Assembly: GCA_036897625.1 (NCBI GenBank)
Contig: JAYMTA010000263.1
Location: 1-32,935, forward strand
Origin: Pelargonium cotyledonis
Lineage: Eukaryota; Streptophyta; Magnoliopsida; Geraniales; Geraniaceae
Direction: 5' to 3'
Length of the DNA stretch: 32,935 nt
The position numbers and the translations under genes are program-made. How positions within the stretch are numbered: position 1 is the stretch's first letter; the number at the start of each line of letters is the position of its first letter. Shown piece after piece: positions 1 through 10,479 of this stretch. The notes beneath the pieces are model-generated. The model saw nothing but the letters and a program-made list of their open reading frames with translations, ran no database searches and was not told the origin of the DNA.

Positions 1-59
1 TTGCCAAATCCCAAATATGCACATTATATATATATACCACCACACAACATTAAAATATG

Positions 60-130
60 CAGGATCCAACGCCCACAAATATTGGAGTGGGTATGACCGA
101 AATTTGATGGTGTCGTACTATTACTGGTTT
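60..130. repeat. Possible fragment of the MITE family seen at 32.0-32.4 kb
   Basis: A short block containing GATCC, CCCACAAAT and GTGGGTATGA in that order resembles the loop and right arm of the two MITE-like hairpins at 32009-32395, which carry GATCCGGACG, CCCACAAAT and GTGGGTATAA with the same spacing. Only about 70 bp can be compared by eye and no terminal repeats are visible, so this may be a remnant or chance. The flanks at 30-45 and 173-205 are TA- and TG-rich microsatellite-like sequence. Confidence 0.3.
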
Positions 131-367
131 GGCTTAGCCTAAGGCAAGATAATCATGGCTTAGATTCATCTCTCTATATATATACATATGTGTGTATGTG
201 TGTTAAATTCTAAGGGCAAACATACCAAGAATACACAACACATATATCAGATGGACTGACAAGAAATATACGAAGAGGAGATAAATGTTACACTATAAAA
301 AACATGACACGAAGGATTAAAATATTGAGAAAATGTAGGGGGGAACAAGTTCCTTTGCAGAACATAC

Positions 368-3300
368 CCCAATGCCTACAGGCATGCCATGCATATGTGG
401 AACAGCCGCTGGGAAATAGAAAGAACCATCAGACGCTGGAGATGGAGGCCTGACAGGTTGAGTAGGAACAAAACTCTTGGCATTCGGATTGAGTTTGAAT
501 TCCTGATAACAAAAGGTAAAGGAGGTAAGGAAACATATGGAGAACAGATATAGTGATTAGATGAATACAGGATAGATAACATAGGAACGAAAGCCATATT
601 ATAAATATGATATCCTTTTGTACATCTATGCATAGATCTTAAATAAGAACCGTTTCTACCTTGGCATGAGGATTCAGTGTTGACTTTTCAGAAGATAAAG
701 AACCCATTGATGAGCTAGGCGATAAACCAGGAGCACTGGAAGCAGAGGGAACACCAGGATGATCTGAGGCAGATGATGCAGAACTACCAGGGCGTCCACG
801 AGGATTTACAGATTGTGCATCAGTGTGCACTTTGCTAGATACTGAACTCTTAGATGGTTCACTAGGAGTGGACTTTTCATTACCCTTAGATGGAGGCCGG
901 GACGGAGCATATGCAACGGCGTTAGGGGATAATCCCGCTTTATCACCATCATCTTTCTTAAAGCTGGATATAGAATCTGCATCAAATGTGGGATTGAAGG
1001 TAAAGGGTTAACGCTGCTCAAAAAATAATATTGCTATTATACTGAAAGCGTAGCAATGAAGTACACATTCTCTTCTACCAGACAAAATTTGCAAGAATGC
1101 AAAGTTAAGCGGACGTATAAAAAAATAAAAATAAATAAAAAAAAGTTGTGTATCTCATCCTACTATCATAATGTTTCGCCACAGTGAATAGGTTTATATC
1201 CATTTTGAATCATTCACTTCGTCCCCTAGGGGATGACGCAATGGTCAAGAACACACATCCCCATGTGGGAGGTCGTGGGTTCAAATCTCATTGCGTCGGG
1301 TGGGGTTTAAAGGGGCTCAACTAGTTAGTTTAAAAAAAAAAAAAAAATCATTCACTTCAAAAACATCTTGGTAAGGAAGACGACTCACCGTCAGATTTAG
1401 AAATTGCGGTGTCCTCAGCTGGCTGCATTTAATCGAACAGATTATTTAAAATCAATAACAAAATATAAAAAGTAATAACAAAGAGGCTCCAATAAGTTCC
1501 CAATATAAGTGCCATACAAGATTAAGTAAACTCACAGTCTGCTTGCCCTTAGCATCATAAGATCCTCCATGTTGTTCGCTATACAAGTTCTCATTGACCC
1601 TATAATTTTCAAAAGTTTAACTTAGAATAGAGAGACCCCCACGCACACAAAAATACAAAAACACAAAAACATTGCCAAGAGAGGGTCAGAGGGAAGCTAA
1701 CAGGATTAGAAGAACTCATATAATACCTGTTCTCGCCATCAAAAGCAGGATAACTTTTGAAAGGAAGTTCTGATGTCAGATTTCTACCATGATCGTAAGA
1801 AGCAGAGCGGTATGAATCTGCAGCAGTGCTTGATAGAGAAGATTGAGCTTCATCCTGCATATGAAAAAGGAGGAAATATTATGGAACTAAATAGACGAAC
1901 AGCTACTTACACAACCATGACTAAGCAACAGTTTTTTTTTTTTTTGGTAACTAATTCTAACTCCTAACTAAATTTGACAGAACAGCAAATCATTAACAGA
2001 CCTAGGAACTGTACGAAAGTTGGAAGCTCGGACAAATTCATATACATATATAATAAGTAGCTATTAGAATGTAGGACATTTGATTCTGTGACTGCAAAAT
2101 CTTAAAATTGCGTACACACATGCGAGCATATAAGAGAAAAACATGAGCCAACCACTAACTACTTCAACTGTGTAATATGTGATACACACATTATAACTAT
2201 AAAAATGCAATAGTGTGCAATGAGTAAGAGTCAACTCAGACGATTGCTAATTATATAGAAAGACTGTAGCAAATGCACCTCCGAGAAAATGTGCAGCACT
2301 TCCAGATAGCAATTTGTATACTTCATACATACACAATAGCCTAACTGACAGTAGGCCCACAACTCCAGACAATCTCATGGAATGAAGCAGAATTGATCAC
2401 AAAGAGAGCATTTGAAAAACTAACAAAGTCACTTGAATTCTATTACGAGATTTGAATATTTAGTAAGTACCACATGCAAAGAGCTTGATGACACTCCAGC
2501 TCCATCACTGATCTTTCGACTAAGGAAATCAGTCAAGGGCCTGTTGATGATAGAAGAAGAGGCACCAAAGGTGTCTGTACTGCGCGAATCAAACATTATG
2601 TCCTCGTTTTCATCATTTCCACAGTCATCAGGCCCCCTACCCCTATATACTGAAGAGAATCTAGTCTCCTCGTCAATATCAAAATTTTCATGAAAACGAC
2701 CACCTCGTTCCTGTTGAACATAGTAAAAATGAGATATGAAGATAGAATTTTGATTATACAATAACAGTTCATGGAAAAGTAGGGTAACCACACCTCCGAT
2801 AAATGAAGATCTTGAGTGTCCTCACACTCAATTTCTCTTGCTATTCTTAAAGCTTCTCTCTCCAATTCTCTCGTCCGAGGACCTCTCTCTAATTTTGTTG
2901 TATAAAGTTCCTCATCGAAGGTGCTTTTGACACCAAATAATGTTTTGTTTGTTTCAAACTGATCCCAGCTCCTAATAGAATAGTGAAATAAGAATTATAT
3001 CAACCACTGAAAATGCAAGGAAAGAAAAAAATAACGCACAATGAATAAAAATAATTCTGCAAAGAAAAAATATATTCTTGTATATACTATAAGATAGACC
3101 AGCAAATATCAACTGCAATTGAGCTGTACAAAATTACTTGTGTGAATTGTTCTGAAGAGTCCCCTTCTACAATCTTAGATTCGCAGGCCAAACAAATCAT
3201 GGAAAAAGAAATACTGGCCACAATTTATCCAAAAATCAAACACTAGCCACTTATTGCTACCACCAAACTTGGCATTCCCACTGGTCCTTGTTGTGCTAAC

Positions 3301-4496
3301 TACATATATCAGTGAGTGCACTAGCTGGTGAAATGTTTCATCGAGTTAGTTTTACATCCCTTCTAAGTAGCAATTTTATGCACCCAAAAAAATGAACAAA
3401 TAAAAATACTTTCTCAAGACCAACCATCAATTTGTTCCAGTTGGAAGATCCAGGCTTCAAAAATAGGAAACTAAAGGTAGAAACCTTGAGCTAAACCACA
3501 AGTAACTAAAGCAATAGAACAATCACCAAGACATTTGGAAAAAGAGAAAGTTATTGTAAGCAACCTATTCCAAGGATCGTCAAATATATTATCCAACTCA
3601 GGACATTGTGGATCATCTTCGTCAGGCACCCAAGGTGCCAGCTCTCTCTCCAATTCAACATGACGAGATTGAGATATGAATGAATCCAACATAATGTCTT
3701 GCTGCCTTTCACATTGTAGCTCATTTGACAAGCCATCACGGGTCACAGGCACATCCTGGAACCAATAATTAAATAACGCAATTAGATTGCTTACATTTGA
3801 TGCAATAACCACATGAAAACCAGTCCCAAAAAAATTGTAAGATTCAAAATAACAAATAATAGAAGCAGAACCTTCGCTATGACTTGAACTAGTTCCTCGG
3901 CAGGAATAATCAAAGTCTTTGAAGGAGCCTTGCTAACAGAATCACCTACTAAAGATTTCTGTCCTCGAAAAGAACCATCTTTTGTCATGCGAGCCATTTT
4001 CAAGATAACCTCTGCAAGTGAATATCTAGATGATTACTCACTAAAGTCTAAAACCAGTCACGGTACCAGACAACAAAGGAAAAACGCTACGTGGCGGCAG
4101 CAAAATGGAATAAACGAGGCATACCACCAAAATCTTTTTCAGTGTTTGCTGCATGAAATATTCCAGAGAATGCAGATCCATTTTTCACCTGGACTTCCAC
4201 ATGTTGTCCAACAAGACATGCTGTTAGATACACTAATCGATCACGTGAAGGGCATTCATAGCCTCCACCTTTGCTACCTGTTGATACAAACGTACAAACT
4301 AAGATTAGGGAGGAAGGACATCTAGCAATTGAAACATTTTAGTTTATAGTAGTTCACCTGCATTTGTCAATCTAATGGAATTTGGTTTTCCAGATTGAAT
4401 CTTATTCTCTGGCTTAGAGCCCATTTCTCTATCACCCCTTCGACGTCCAAATCCATTTGCAGAAGATTTGGGCTGAACAACTGGTTGCATGTTCAT
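368..4496 (-). CDS. Ataxin-2-like CTC-interacting domain protein (CID3/CID4 type), 3' end outside window
   Basis: Eleven coding exons join with GT-AG introns into 573 open codons: 4496-4358, 4277-4125, 4011-3872, 3755-3565, 2971-2794, 2710-2471, 1854-1727, 1599-1536, 1422-1389, 976-660, 502-368. The start is the first ATG after an in-frame TAA. An Sm-like fold covers about residues 60-112 (LVGQHVEVQVKNG; FGEVILKMARM). LsmAD follows at about 213-255 (FDEELYTTKLERG then ALRIAREIE). The middle is Ser/Pro-rich and disordered. Two abutting PAM2 motifs lie at 521-541 (STLNPHAK, KLNPNAKSFVP). From family knowledge, ataxin-2/CID proteins bind the MLLE domain of poly(A)-binding protein through PAM2 and act in cytoplasmic mRNA regulation. 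The last exon ends at a GTATGT donor, so the C-terminus should lie beyond position 1; reading through that donor would add 16 codons to a TAA at 319-317. The exon 2710-2471 donor could also be three bases earlier. Confidence 0.93.
1209..1358 (+). mobile_element. SINE with 12-bp target-site duplication
   Basis: The 12-bp direct repeat ATCATTCACTTC at 1209-1220 and 1347-1358 flanks a body of about 125 bp that ends in a 16-A tract (1332-1347). The body has a tRNA-like box A region (GACGCAATGGTCAAG, about 1234-1248) and a box B-like GGTTCAAATC (about 1279-1288), as expected of a tRNA-derived SINE moved by a LINE. It lies in the intron between CID exons 1422-1389 and 976-660, antisense to that gene. 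Duplication and tail are intact, suggesting a fairly recent insertion. Confidence 0.85.
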
Positions 4497-5710
4497 CTTT
4501 TAGGCTCTACTGCAATTGATGAATTGATTAAAGTACATCCAAACAATTAGGAAAAAAGAAAGAAAAAAATAAGATAAATATAGTGTAACAGAGAGCAGGT
4601 TGTCAAAATATCTTATTATATGTGGAGCGGTATAGTACAAAAAAGGACAATTAGCTGGTCATGTAACAAAAGGAAAATAAACAGTACAAATGATTTCACA
4701 CAGTATTGTTGTTACTAAAGCTCTTTCATCTTGAGAAAAGGTATTTTAGTTCCTTCCTCTAAAATTCCAAAATAGAGCATTTTTTTTTTCAGGAAATGGT
4801 ATGCAAATCTTATCAATTGACTACTCCCTCTTCAAGAAGAAACTTCAATGCACTAAAGTAGGCACGCACATGTGCGTAAAAGAAGCTACACATACATTTA
4901 ATAAAAGATCGAATCCTAAACTGCCATATATGAGAAAATCCATCCCATACACAAATGAGAAAACACACTAGATCGACAAGCTGAAGTTGTTGTGCAAGTA
5001 TACCAAAAAAGATAAACATATTACACTGGCAGCAAAGAAACCAAAGGAAAAAAGTCATGTACCAACCAAAATCCAGCTAGGTGGATAGCTGATAGAAAAT
5101 ACAATGCTCATTAAGGGGAAGAAGACCCTACCTTCTCCAAAAGGAGCAACCTGATAAAGCTTCTTAATGCAGTTAACTTCCTATGTCAAAGAAAAATATT
5201 ACTAACACAACTTTTCAAGTCAAGCCAAACTAAGAGCAACCAAAGCTTAAAACCCAAGACCCAAGTTAGAGCAACAACAATGAAGTTGGTTTCAGCGAAG
5301 GCCGAACCTCCACCTATCAAATCAACACCAAGCAAGATATCATTTTTTTAGTAATTTAAATACAAAGGGCATGAATTAGCCATTGGAAAACAGCAAAAGA
5401 AACCATGAATTTAAACAAAACAACAACAAAAATCCCTATTTCTCAGCTCATACCAAAGCAAATACAAATGTAAAAGCTAGTAAACTTCACAAAACTCAAA
5501 ACCAAACATTTATCACTTCCCATTTCATTTTCTCGGAAACCAAACAAACCCTACACAATTCCAAATCAGCAAATTCACAAATTCACGATTAAGAACACGA
5601 TCCGTACCTTATTGGATACAGTCCCGCTAGGGTTTCGTCGAATTAGGGTTTTGAGACGGCGCTGAGGATCAGACGCATCCAGGATCGGCCAGCGAATCGC
5701 GAAAGCGACC
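4497..5710 (-). other. 5'UTR exons and 5'UTR intron of the CID gene
   Basis: Thirteen bases before the start codon is a TTGCAG acceptor, so the leader continues at 4509-4497. The matching donor is AAG|GTACGG at 5608/5607, giving a leader intron of about 1.1 kb (4510-5607). The upstream leader exon (5608 to about 5710) carries two telo-box-like AAACCCTA motifs on the minus strand (5643-5651 and 5627-5635), common near the start of plant genes for translation-related proteins. The transcription start itself is inferred. The intron holds no other feature I can support. Confidence 0.6.
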
Positions 5711-6679
5711 AATGAAAAATTTCTATTTTTGTATAATTTTTTCTATTTTCGGAGAGGTCTCGATGTGATCGAGAGATTGGAGATTCTTAGAGAGAGCGAA
5801 AGAGAAGCCACTGTAGACAAAGGCCTAAGAAATAGAGATCGGAGTCATTTGGTGTGGACGGGCGTAGGATATATCGGTGAGCTCGTTAATTTATTGGTGG
5901 ATCAAACGGTTGTATGATGAGGATAATCATAATAGAATTTAGAGTTGGGAATTCAGTTTCGGGTTCAAATTGAAAGTGTCTAGCCCGAACCCGATTTTGT
6001 AGAGTGTAGAGGGTTACGACTTTCAGGTCTATTTGCGTAAGATGTGCAGTTTGCGTGAATTTGTGTGACTTAATCCAATCCAAAAACGATCGAATTTATA
6101 TTGTATGAAACTAGCAATTAAGATCCAATTTGGCAGATTCAAGCCTCGTGGAAAATAAACCGGACCAAATCTTGGTTCGAGTCGAAGTTATAGTGAGTGG
6201 GTGCAGGTTAGACAAAATTGTTTAATCTGTATATTTCTTTTTGTAAAGCTCGACATGTGACGCAAAATTTTAACGAAATTGTAGTCCTGTTTGATTCTCT
6301 TTCGGGTTAAGCATTTTCAACAAGAAATTTGTCTGAAATTCGAACTGCATGCTCTAGTTATTTGCAATCTACAATTGCAAAAGATGTGAATAAGATATTG
6401 ATGTTTGAGTCCAAATTACAAGTGCAATATATTATGTATGATGTGTCATGTGGAGTCCATGAGAAAAGCACAAAATCTAATAGTTCATGTGTAGAGCATT
6501 TTGTTTGCTTTTTCACTAAACTACCTGTACATAAAATTTATGTTGCTCCCACACTTTTCTCCATGAATTTTCATATTTTGATTGCTTTGAGGTTTTGAGA
6601 AGAGCGAGGAGTCTAGACATCTCTCATACCACGTACAAGTTGCAAATTCATGTGGAGTGGTTCAAAGAATCCACGTGTA
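5711..6679. other. Intergenic sequence without a supported gene
   Basis: This is the upstream flank of the CID gene, probably including its promoter near 5710-5900. Beyond that it is AT-rich and contains short open frames only (for example 6329-6598) with no recognisable motif, compositional shift or splice structure. Confidence 0.5.
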
Positions 6680-6790
6680 GAGAGTGAGCTTTGGCTCAAC
6701 GACAAGATTGTTATCCTGTGATTTCGAAGTTACATGCTCGAGTCTCGGAACCTGATTGCAAGAGTTAGGGTTGTGAGGAGGGATTTGTCA
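6680..6790 (+). mobile_element. tRNA-derived SINE fragment (Au-like)
   Basis: The sequence from GAGTGAGCTTTGGCTCAACG (start about 6681) through TGCTCGAGTCTCGG (about 6734-6747) matches the layout of the widespread plant Au-type SINE 5' region: a GAGTGAGC leader, box A, then a box B-like segment. It decays after about 6780 and I see no clear poly(A)/poly(T) tail or target duplication. Confidence 0.5.
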
Positions 6791-6846
6791 ACCAAATATG
6801 AAATGTGAATTTGTGTTGATTGATTCAGAGAAACCATGCATGCGTA

Positions 6847-6956
6847 TAGAGTGAGCCTTGGCGCAGTGGTGAAGCTGCTTACACACTGAAGTATAGGGAA
6901 CCTCTTTGTAAAGCGAAGGTTAGGTAGTGTGCGAACACGTACGGCCCTCTTTGGAA
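6847..6956 (+). mobile_element. Second Au-like SINE fragment, box B region deleted
   Basis: GAGTGAGCCTTGGCGCAGTG starts at about 6849 and is followed by GTGAAGCTGCTTAC and ACCTCTTTGTAAAGCGAAGG. This is close to the Au-like SINE start and mid-body, but the segment expected to hold box B is missing. It sits about 165 bp downstream of a similar fragment in the same orientation. No target duplication could be identified. Confidence 0.55.
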
Positions 6957-7103
6957 ATCAGTGTTGTAATCATACAAATTAAGGTGACAGGGTATACCTT
7001 TTAATTTGGAGCAAACTCTGTATATAGATTGGAAACAATGCATATGAGCACCGACCGGTCACCAAAAAAGATGACTTGAAATTAATCCAATTGCAAGTGG
7101 TTC

Positions 7104-7740
7104 TCAGTCTCTAATTCCATGCACAAATGCCAGTAAAAGAAGGCCCCAATCCCAATTAGAGACGTACGAGATCAAACATGAACTCATGTTTGTCCTTGAG
7201 CGCAGCACGAGGAGATCGGTGAACTTTTGCAGCATCAACCTTTGAATCCTCGTTTGCCTTGCACACGCAGCTTCCACGTCTCCGTCCGGATTGGCGAATG
7301 ACGCCCTCAACTCCCTATTGGCTTGATCCGAGAGATCGATGATCTGTTGTATGATATCTTCTAGTCTGGTTTGCATATATGTTCAGTGCTTCAGCTTCGT
7401 CATACCCTGATTCTTGGTTCTCCATATCTATATCATGTTCTTCTTCGATCTCATGGATCGATCACTTGAGTTGTTGGTTGACTCACCTCTTGAGGTACTC
7501 CTTCTACCACAGGTGCCGACCGTGCTCGCCGCAGCTTGAGCCCTGAACTATTCCGGACTGAACGTATTCGTCGTATCAACGAACCTGATCTCTTGCGAGC
7601 TTCGTCATGACCCACTAGTTCACCTTCGCACGGTCGGCTACTCACTGGTTCGCCTCCGCACGGCCGACAACCCACTGGTTCATCTCCGCACGGTCGGACT
7701 GAGGGGAAGACGAAGGGCATGTTTTGTGTGCGAAGGAACG
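7104..7740 (-). pseudogene. Broken reading frame of unknown family with decapeptide repeats
   Basis: On the minus strand a frame from about 7740 to 7451 encodes a basic stretch (KLRRARSAP) preceded by three copies of a ten-residue unit of the form RPCGGEPVGC. A stop follows, and a shifted frame reads an acidic stretch (EIEEEHDIDMENQESGYDEA). A further shift gives the 90-codon frame 7376-7104, with a predicted helical segment (LEDIIQQIIDLSDQANRELR, later TRIQRLMLQKFTDLLVLRSR). The composition looks like a formerly continuous protein disrupted by frameshifts, but I recognise no family. The upstream continuation of the open frame (7740-8191) is only the antisense of the DUF4283 pseudogene. It could instead be non-coding. 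Confidence 0.3.
7615..7704. repeat. Three tandem 30-bp units
   Basis: A unit containing YTYCGCACGGYCGR recurs at 7621, 7651 and 7681 with an exact 30-bp period. Because 30 is a multiple of three, it gives a decapeptide repeat in any open frame; the minus-strand frame is open across it. Confidence 0.75.
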
Positions 7741-7875
7741 GTAGTGAACAAAGGCCGAAACTAGGCCGCGAATCAGATCGGAGAAAGACATGTTCGGGGC
7801 TTGTGGTGTTCGGAGGGACTCGGCGAGCATACAGGGGGTTTCCGGGTTTGAGATCTAAAATGAATCGAGAAGATA

Positions 7876-9197
7876 ATGGCGGAAATGGTGAGCCGGGAAA
7901 TGGAGATGCTGAATCTGGAGGGAGGCTTGAAGTTGACGTCCGGGGGGACGGCCCAGAGGCCCAAAATGGAGAGTTGTGATTCGATTTTTGACCCAAGCAG
8001 TAATCAATTTTGAAGCGATACGTCACATGATGGCATTGGCCTCCACATGGAAGCCGTCTGCCAAGATGAGGACTACGGAGGTGGTCGATGATCCCCTTGA
8101 TACTCTTGAGCATAAGTTTGTATTTGAGTTCCATCATGATGTCAATGCAAATAGAGTGGTGGAATGAGGGCCATGACATTTCAATCACCAAACCCTACTT
8201 TGCAATATAATGAAACCGAGCAAGGTTCCGGCAAAGGTGGATCTTTCCGAGCTATGCTTATGGGTTCAACTGCACAATCTACCGGAAGGGTTCCGCACTA
8301 AGAGAGTCTGCAAGAGTATTGGGGACTATTAGGAGGTACGTTGAGATGGATCCTTTCAATTTTACAAAGACTAGACGTCCTATATGCGGATTCAAGTGAC
8401 AATGGATGTGCACAAACCTATCAAATGCCGATGGCGTGTGAAACCCATTGGAGGTATGTGGTCATGGATCTTGTTCAAATATGAAAAATTGCAACACTTT
8501 TTTTTACTATGGCATCATGGAACATGGGGACCCATAGTGCAAGGGGCTAATAAGTCACCCTGAGGTCAGGAAGGAGAGAGTGTATGGTTTATGGTTGCGT
8601 GCCCCTAGAAGAAATGATGGGAGGAACGTTGGTGTTAGGTTGCTCTTGGAGGAGGATGAGAGGAGTGAAGAAGCAAGTGCCATGGATATAGGCCTTGCGA
8701 TTACAGAGGAACGTGTGGACGAATGGGGGGAAAAGGATGAGAAGACACTGCTGGATGGGAAGCGTAGGCGAACAGCTGAAGGAGGTAAGGTTGCAAATTT
8801 GAATGAAGAACCGGCGAGCCAAAATGATAAGGCTCGCCTAGGAAAATGAGTCCTAGGAATAGATGATGTAGTGGAAGAGGTTGACCAGTGACAGTAGAAG
8901 AAGACCCCTAGTTGGGGGGGTATAGGCCGGGTGGGTATTATTCGCTGAGAGATGGTTCTAAATTAGCCTTTTCCGAGTCTCGTGTTAGGATCCAGATGTC
9001 TGGTTATTTCTGTTTGGTGCCATTGGCAGTTCTAGGGACTATTAGTATCTCTACATTGTTAGAAATCAGCGATATACGAGTTAGAGTTTGTTTTGGTTTA
9101 TACGTCTATGTCTGGTTTAGACTGGATACGTTAGGTTATCTAATGTATTTCAATATTTGAGTATTAATAAAAGTTGTTTTTTTCGGTAAAAAAAAAT
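7876..9197 (+). pseudogene. Decayed DUF4283/zinc-knuckle (LINE ORF1-type) retroelement gene
   Basis: The frame opens at ATG 7876 (MAEMVSREMEMLNLEGG). After a shift near 7990 it reads the DUF4283 core: LEHKFVFEFHHDVNANRVVE, a stop at 8165, then GP followed by a stop where the family has GPW. It continues with LCLWVQLHNLPEGFRTKRV and SIGDY, further shifts, FKYEKLQHFFFYYGIMEH and YGLWLRAP. Order and spacing match plant DUF4283 plus zf-CCHC_4 proteins encoded by LINE ORF1. The CCHC cysteines are replaced by Phe/Tyr. A Lys/Glu-rich tail runs to about 8849. The segment to 9197 ends in AATAAAAG and a short A-run, like a LINE 3' end, with no endonuclease or reverse transcriptase visible, so ORF2 appears deleted. 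Multiple stops and shifts make it non-functional. Confidence 0.8.
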
Positions 9198-9822
9198 AGA
9201 AACAACGATTTGAATCTATGACTCCTTGAAATCTAACCTACGATTTTGTGCGCTCTAGGTAATACGACATAGGGCCGATTGATTCTCAATTTGAGTCAAA
9301 CAAATTTGTATATTCATACTGCAAACTCGAAATTGCACCTAGTAGTGATTATAGCACAGGTTAGGCCCTTTCAACCTAACATTAAACTTGAAATTTCAGC
9401 TGTAATCAAGGGTCCGAATTTCAACCAATATATTTTTTTTTAGTTTGGGTTACTAGGTCGATTTCAACATGATATAATTGTGGGTTAGATCAAACAAATC
9501 TGCATCTCGCAACAAAGCTCACAATTCAAATGCGGGCCAAAAAAACTCTCGCCTTCATATTTTGCAATTTTTTATCAATCCTATCATTTTCCACTAAGTG
9601 TCGATGAACATTAAACACATATTTTTTTTACCCCGCCCATTTTAATACTACAGCCCGAATTACCGGCTATACTCACATACATATTTTATACGTAAAACCC
9701 ACAATCTAATGCGACCCATGAACTATATCCACAACTAGTACGTCTAATGGATCGCTTTTGGAATAGTTCTACCCCGGTCCAAAACCCGAATTGTTAGATC
9801 TACAACTAATACCTTGGCACAT
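9198..9822. other. Intergenic sequence without a supported gene
   Basis: AT-rich sequence with stops in every frame and no splice-compatible exons. It looks like old, diverged repeat sequence but I cannot assign a family. Confidence 0.45.
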
Positions 9823-10175
9823 TGTTGCGGCCCGCATACTTTTGGGCCCAATCTACCCAAGTCTTGGGCTAATCCTAACCAAACCGCCCAAGCCCAACCC
9901 ATCCTCTTTAGTTTCCATCATTCTTAAGAACTCTCTAGAGCCCTGCAGACTTTTGAAGAGACTCTAAATAGTTAATCTTAGCCGTTGGATAGTGCTTTAG
10001 TACTTTTAATCTCAGCCGTCCAATTAGCTAGGTCTTTTGTAAAAATAAGGGAGGGCTAGGTTTGCTCAAACCATCCGAGCTCTTTGTAATCTGTCTTTGC
10101 ATAATAGAAGTGTGCTTTATTTCCATTCATTGCTGTTTTCCCCTTTCTCGTCTGCCAATGTTTTCGCAGATGTAA
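9823..10175 (+). mobile_element. Possible solo LTR or TRIM-like element
   Basis: The block begins TGTTGCGGCCCGCA and has the layout of a short plant LTR: a GC-richer 5' part, an AAAAATAAGGGAGGG promoter-like segment near 10039, CTCTTTGTAATCTGTC and a T/C-rich end near 10130-10160. I found no second copy in the window, no primer-binding site and no clear target duplication, so this rests on general resemblance only. Confidence 0.25.
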
Positions 10176-10354
10176 GGCTAACTTAGTTGGAACTAAGTGC
10201 CAAACGGTTTAAGAAGTTTCAGGCCGTTATAATATGCTGCTAAAGACAACTTATTAATTAAATTACTATAAAATGAGAATGGATTTTTTTACTTTTCACA
10301 ATGATAATCATAAAAGAAAATATTACAAATTACACAAATCCACCAAGGTGGTTT

Positions 10355-10420
10355 CAGCTTACAACCAGCTTGTCCAAAAGCCATAGACAGCTTACAACCA
10401 GCTTGTCCAAAAGCCATAGA
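10355..10420. repeat. Perfect 33-bp tandem duplication
   Basis: The 33-bp unit starting CAGCTTACAACCAGCTTGTC occurs at 10355-10387 and again, identical, at 10388-10420. It lies between the possible LTR and the 115-bp array, downstream of PDAT1. Confidence 0.95.
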
Positions 10421-10479
10421 CTCCACTATGTCTATGTGCATCTAAAAGGATTTTACTGCAAAAAAAATAGAAAAGGCAG

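Noticed and set aside
376-633. Minus-strand 85-codon frame at the left end
   Set aside because: It overlaps the last CID exon in another frame; the spliced frame gives the PAM2 motif, this one gives nothing recognisable.
7451-8191. Minus-strand open frame of 246 codons
   Set aside because: Its first two thirds are the exact antisense of the DUF4283 pseudogene, whose sense translation matches a known family; only the 3' third (up to about 7740) was kept, as a doubtful broken gene.
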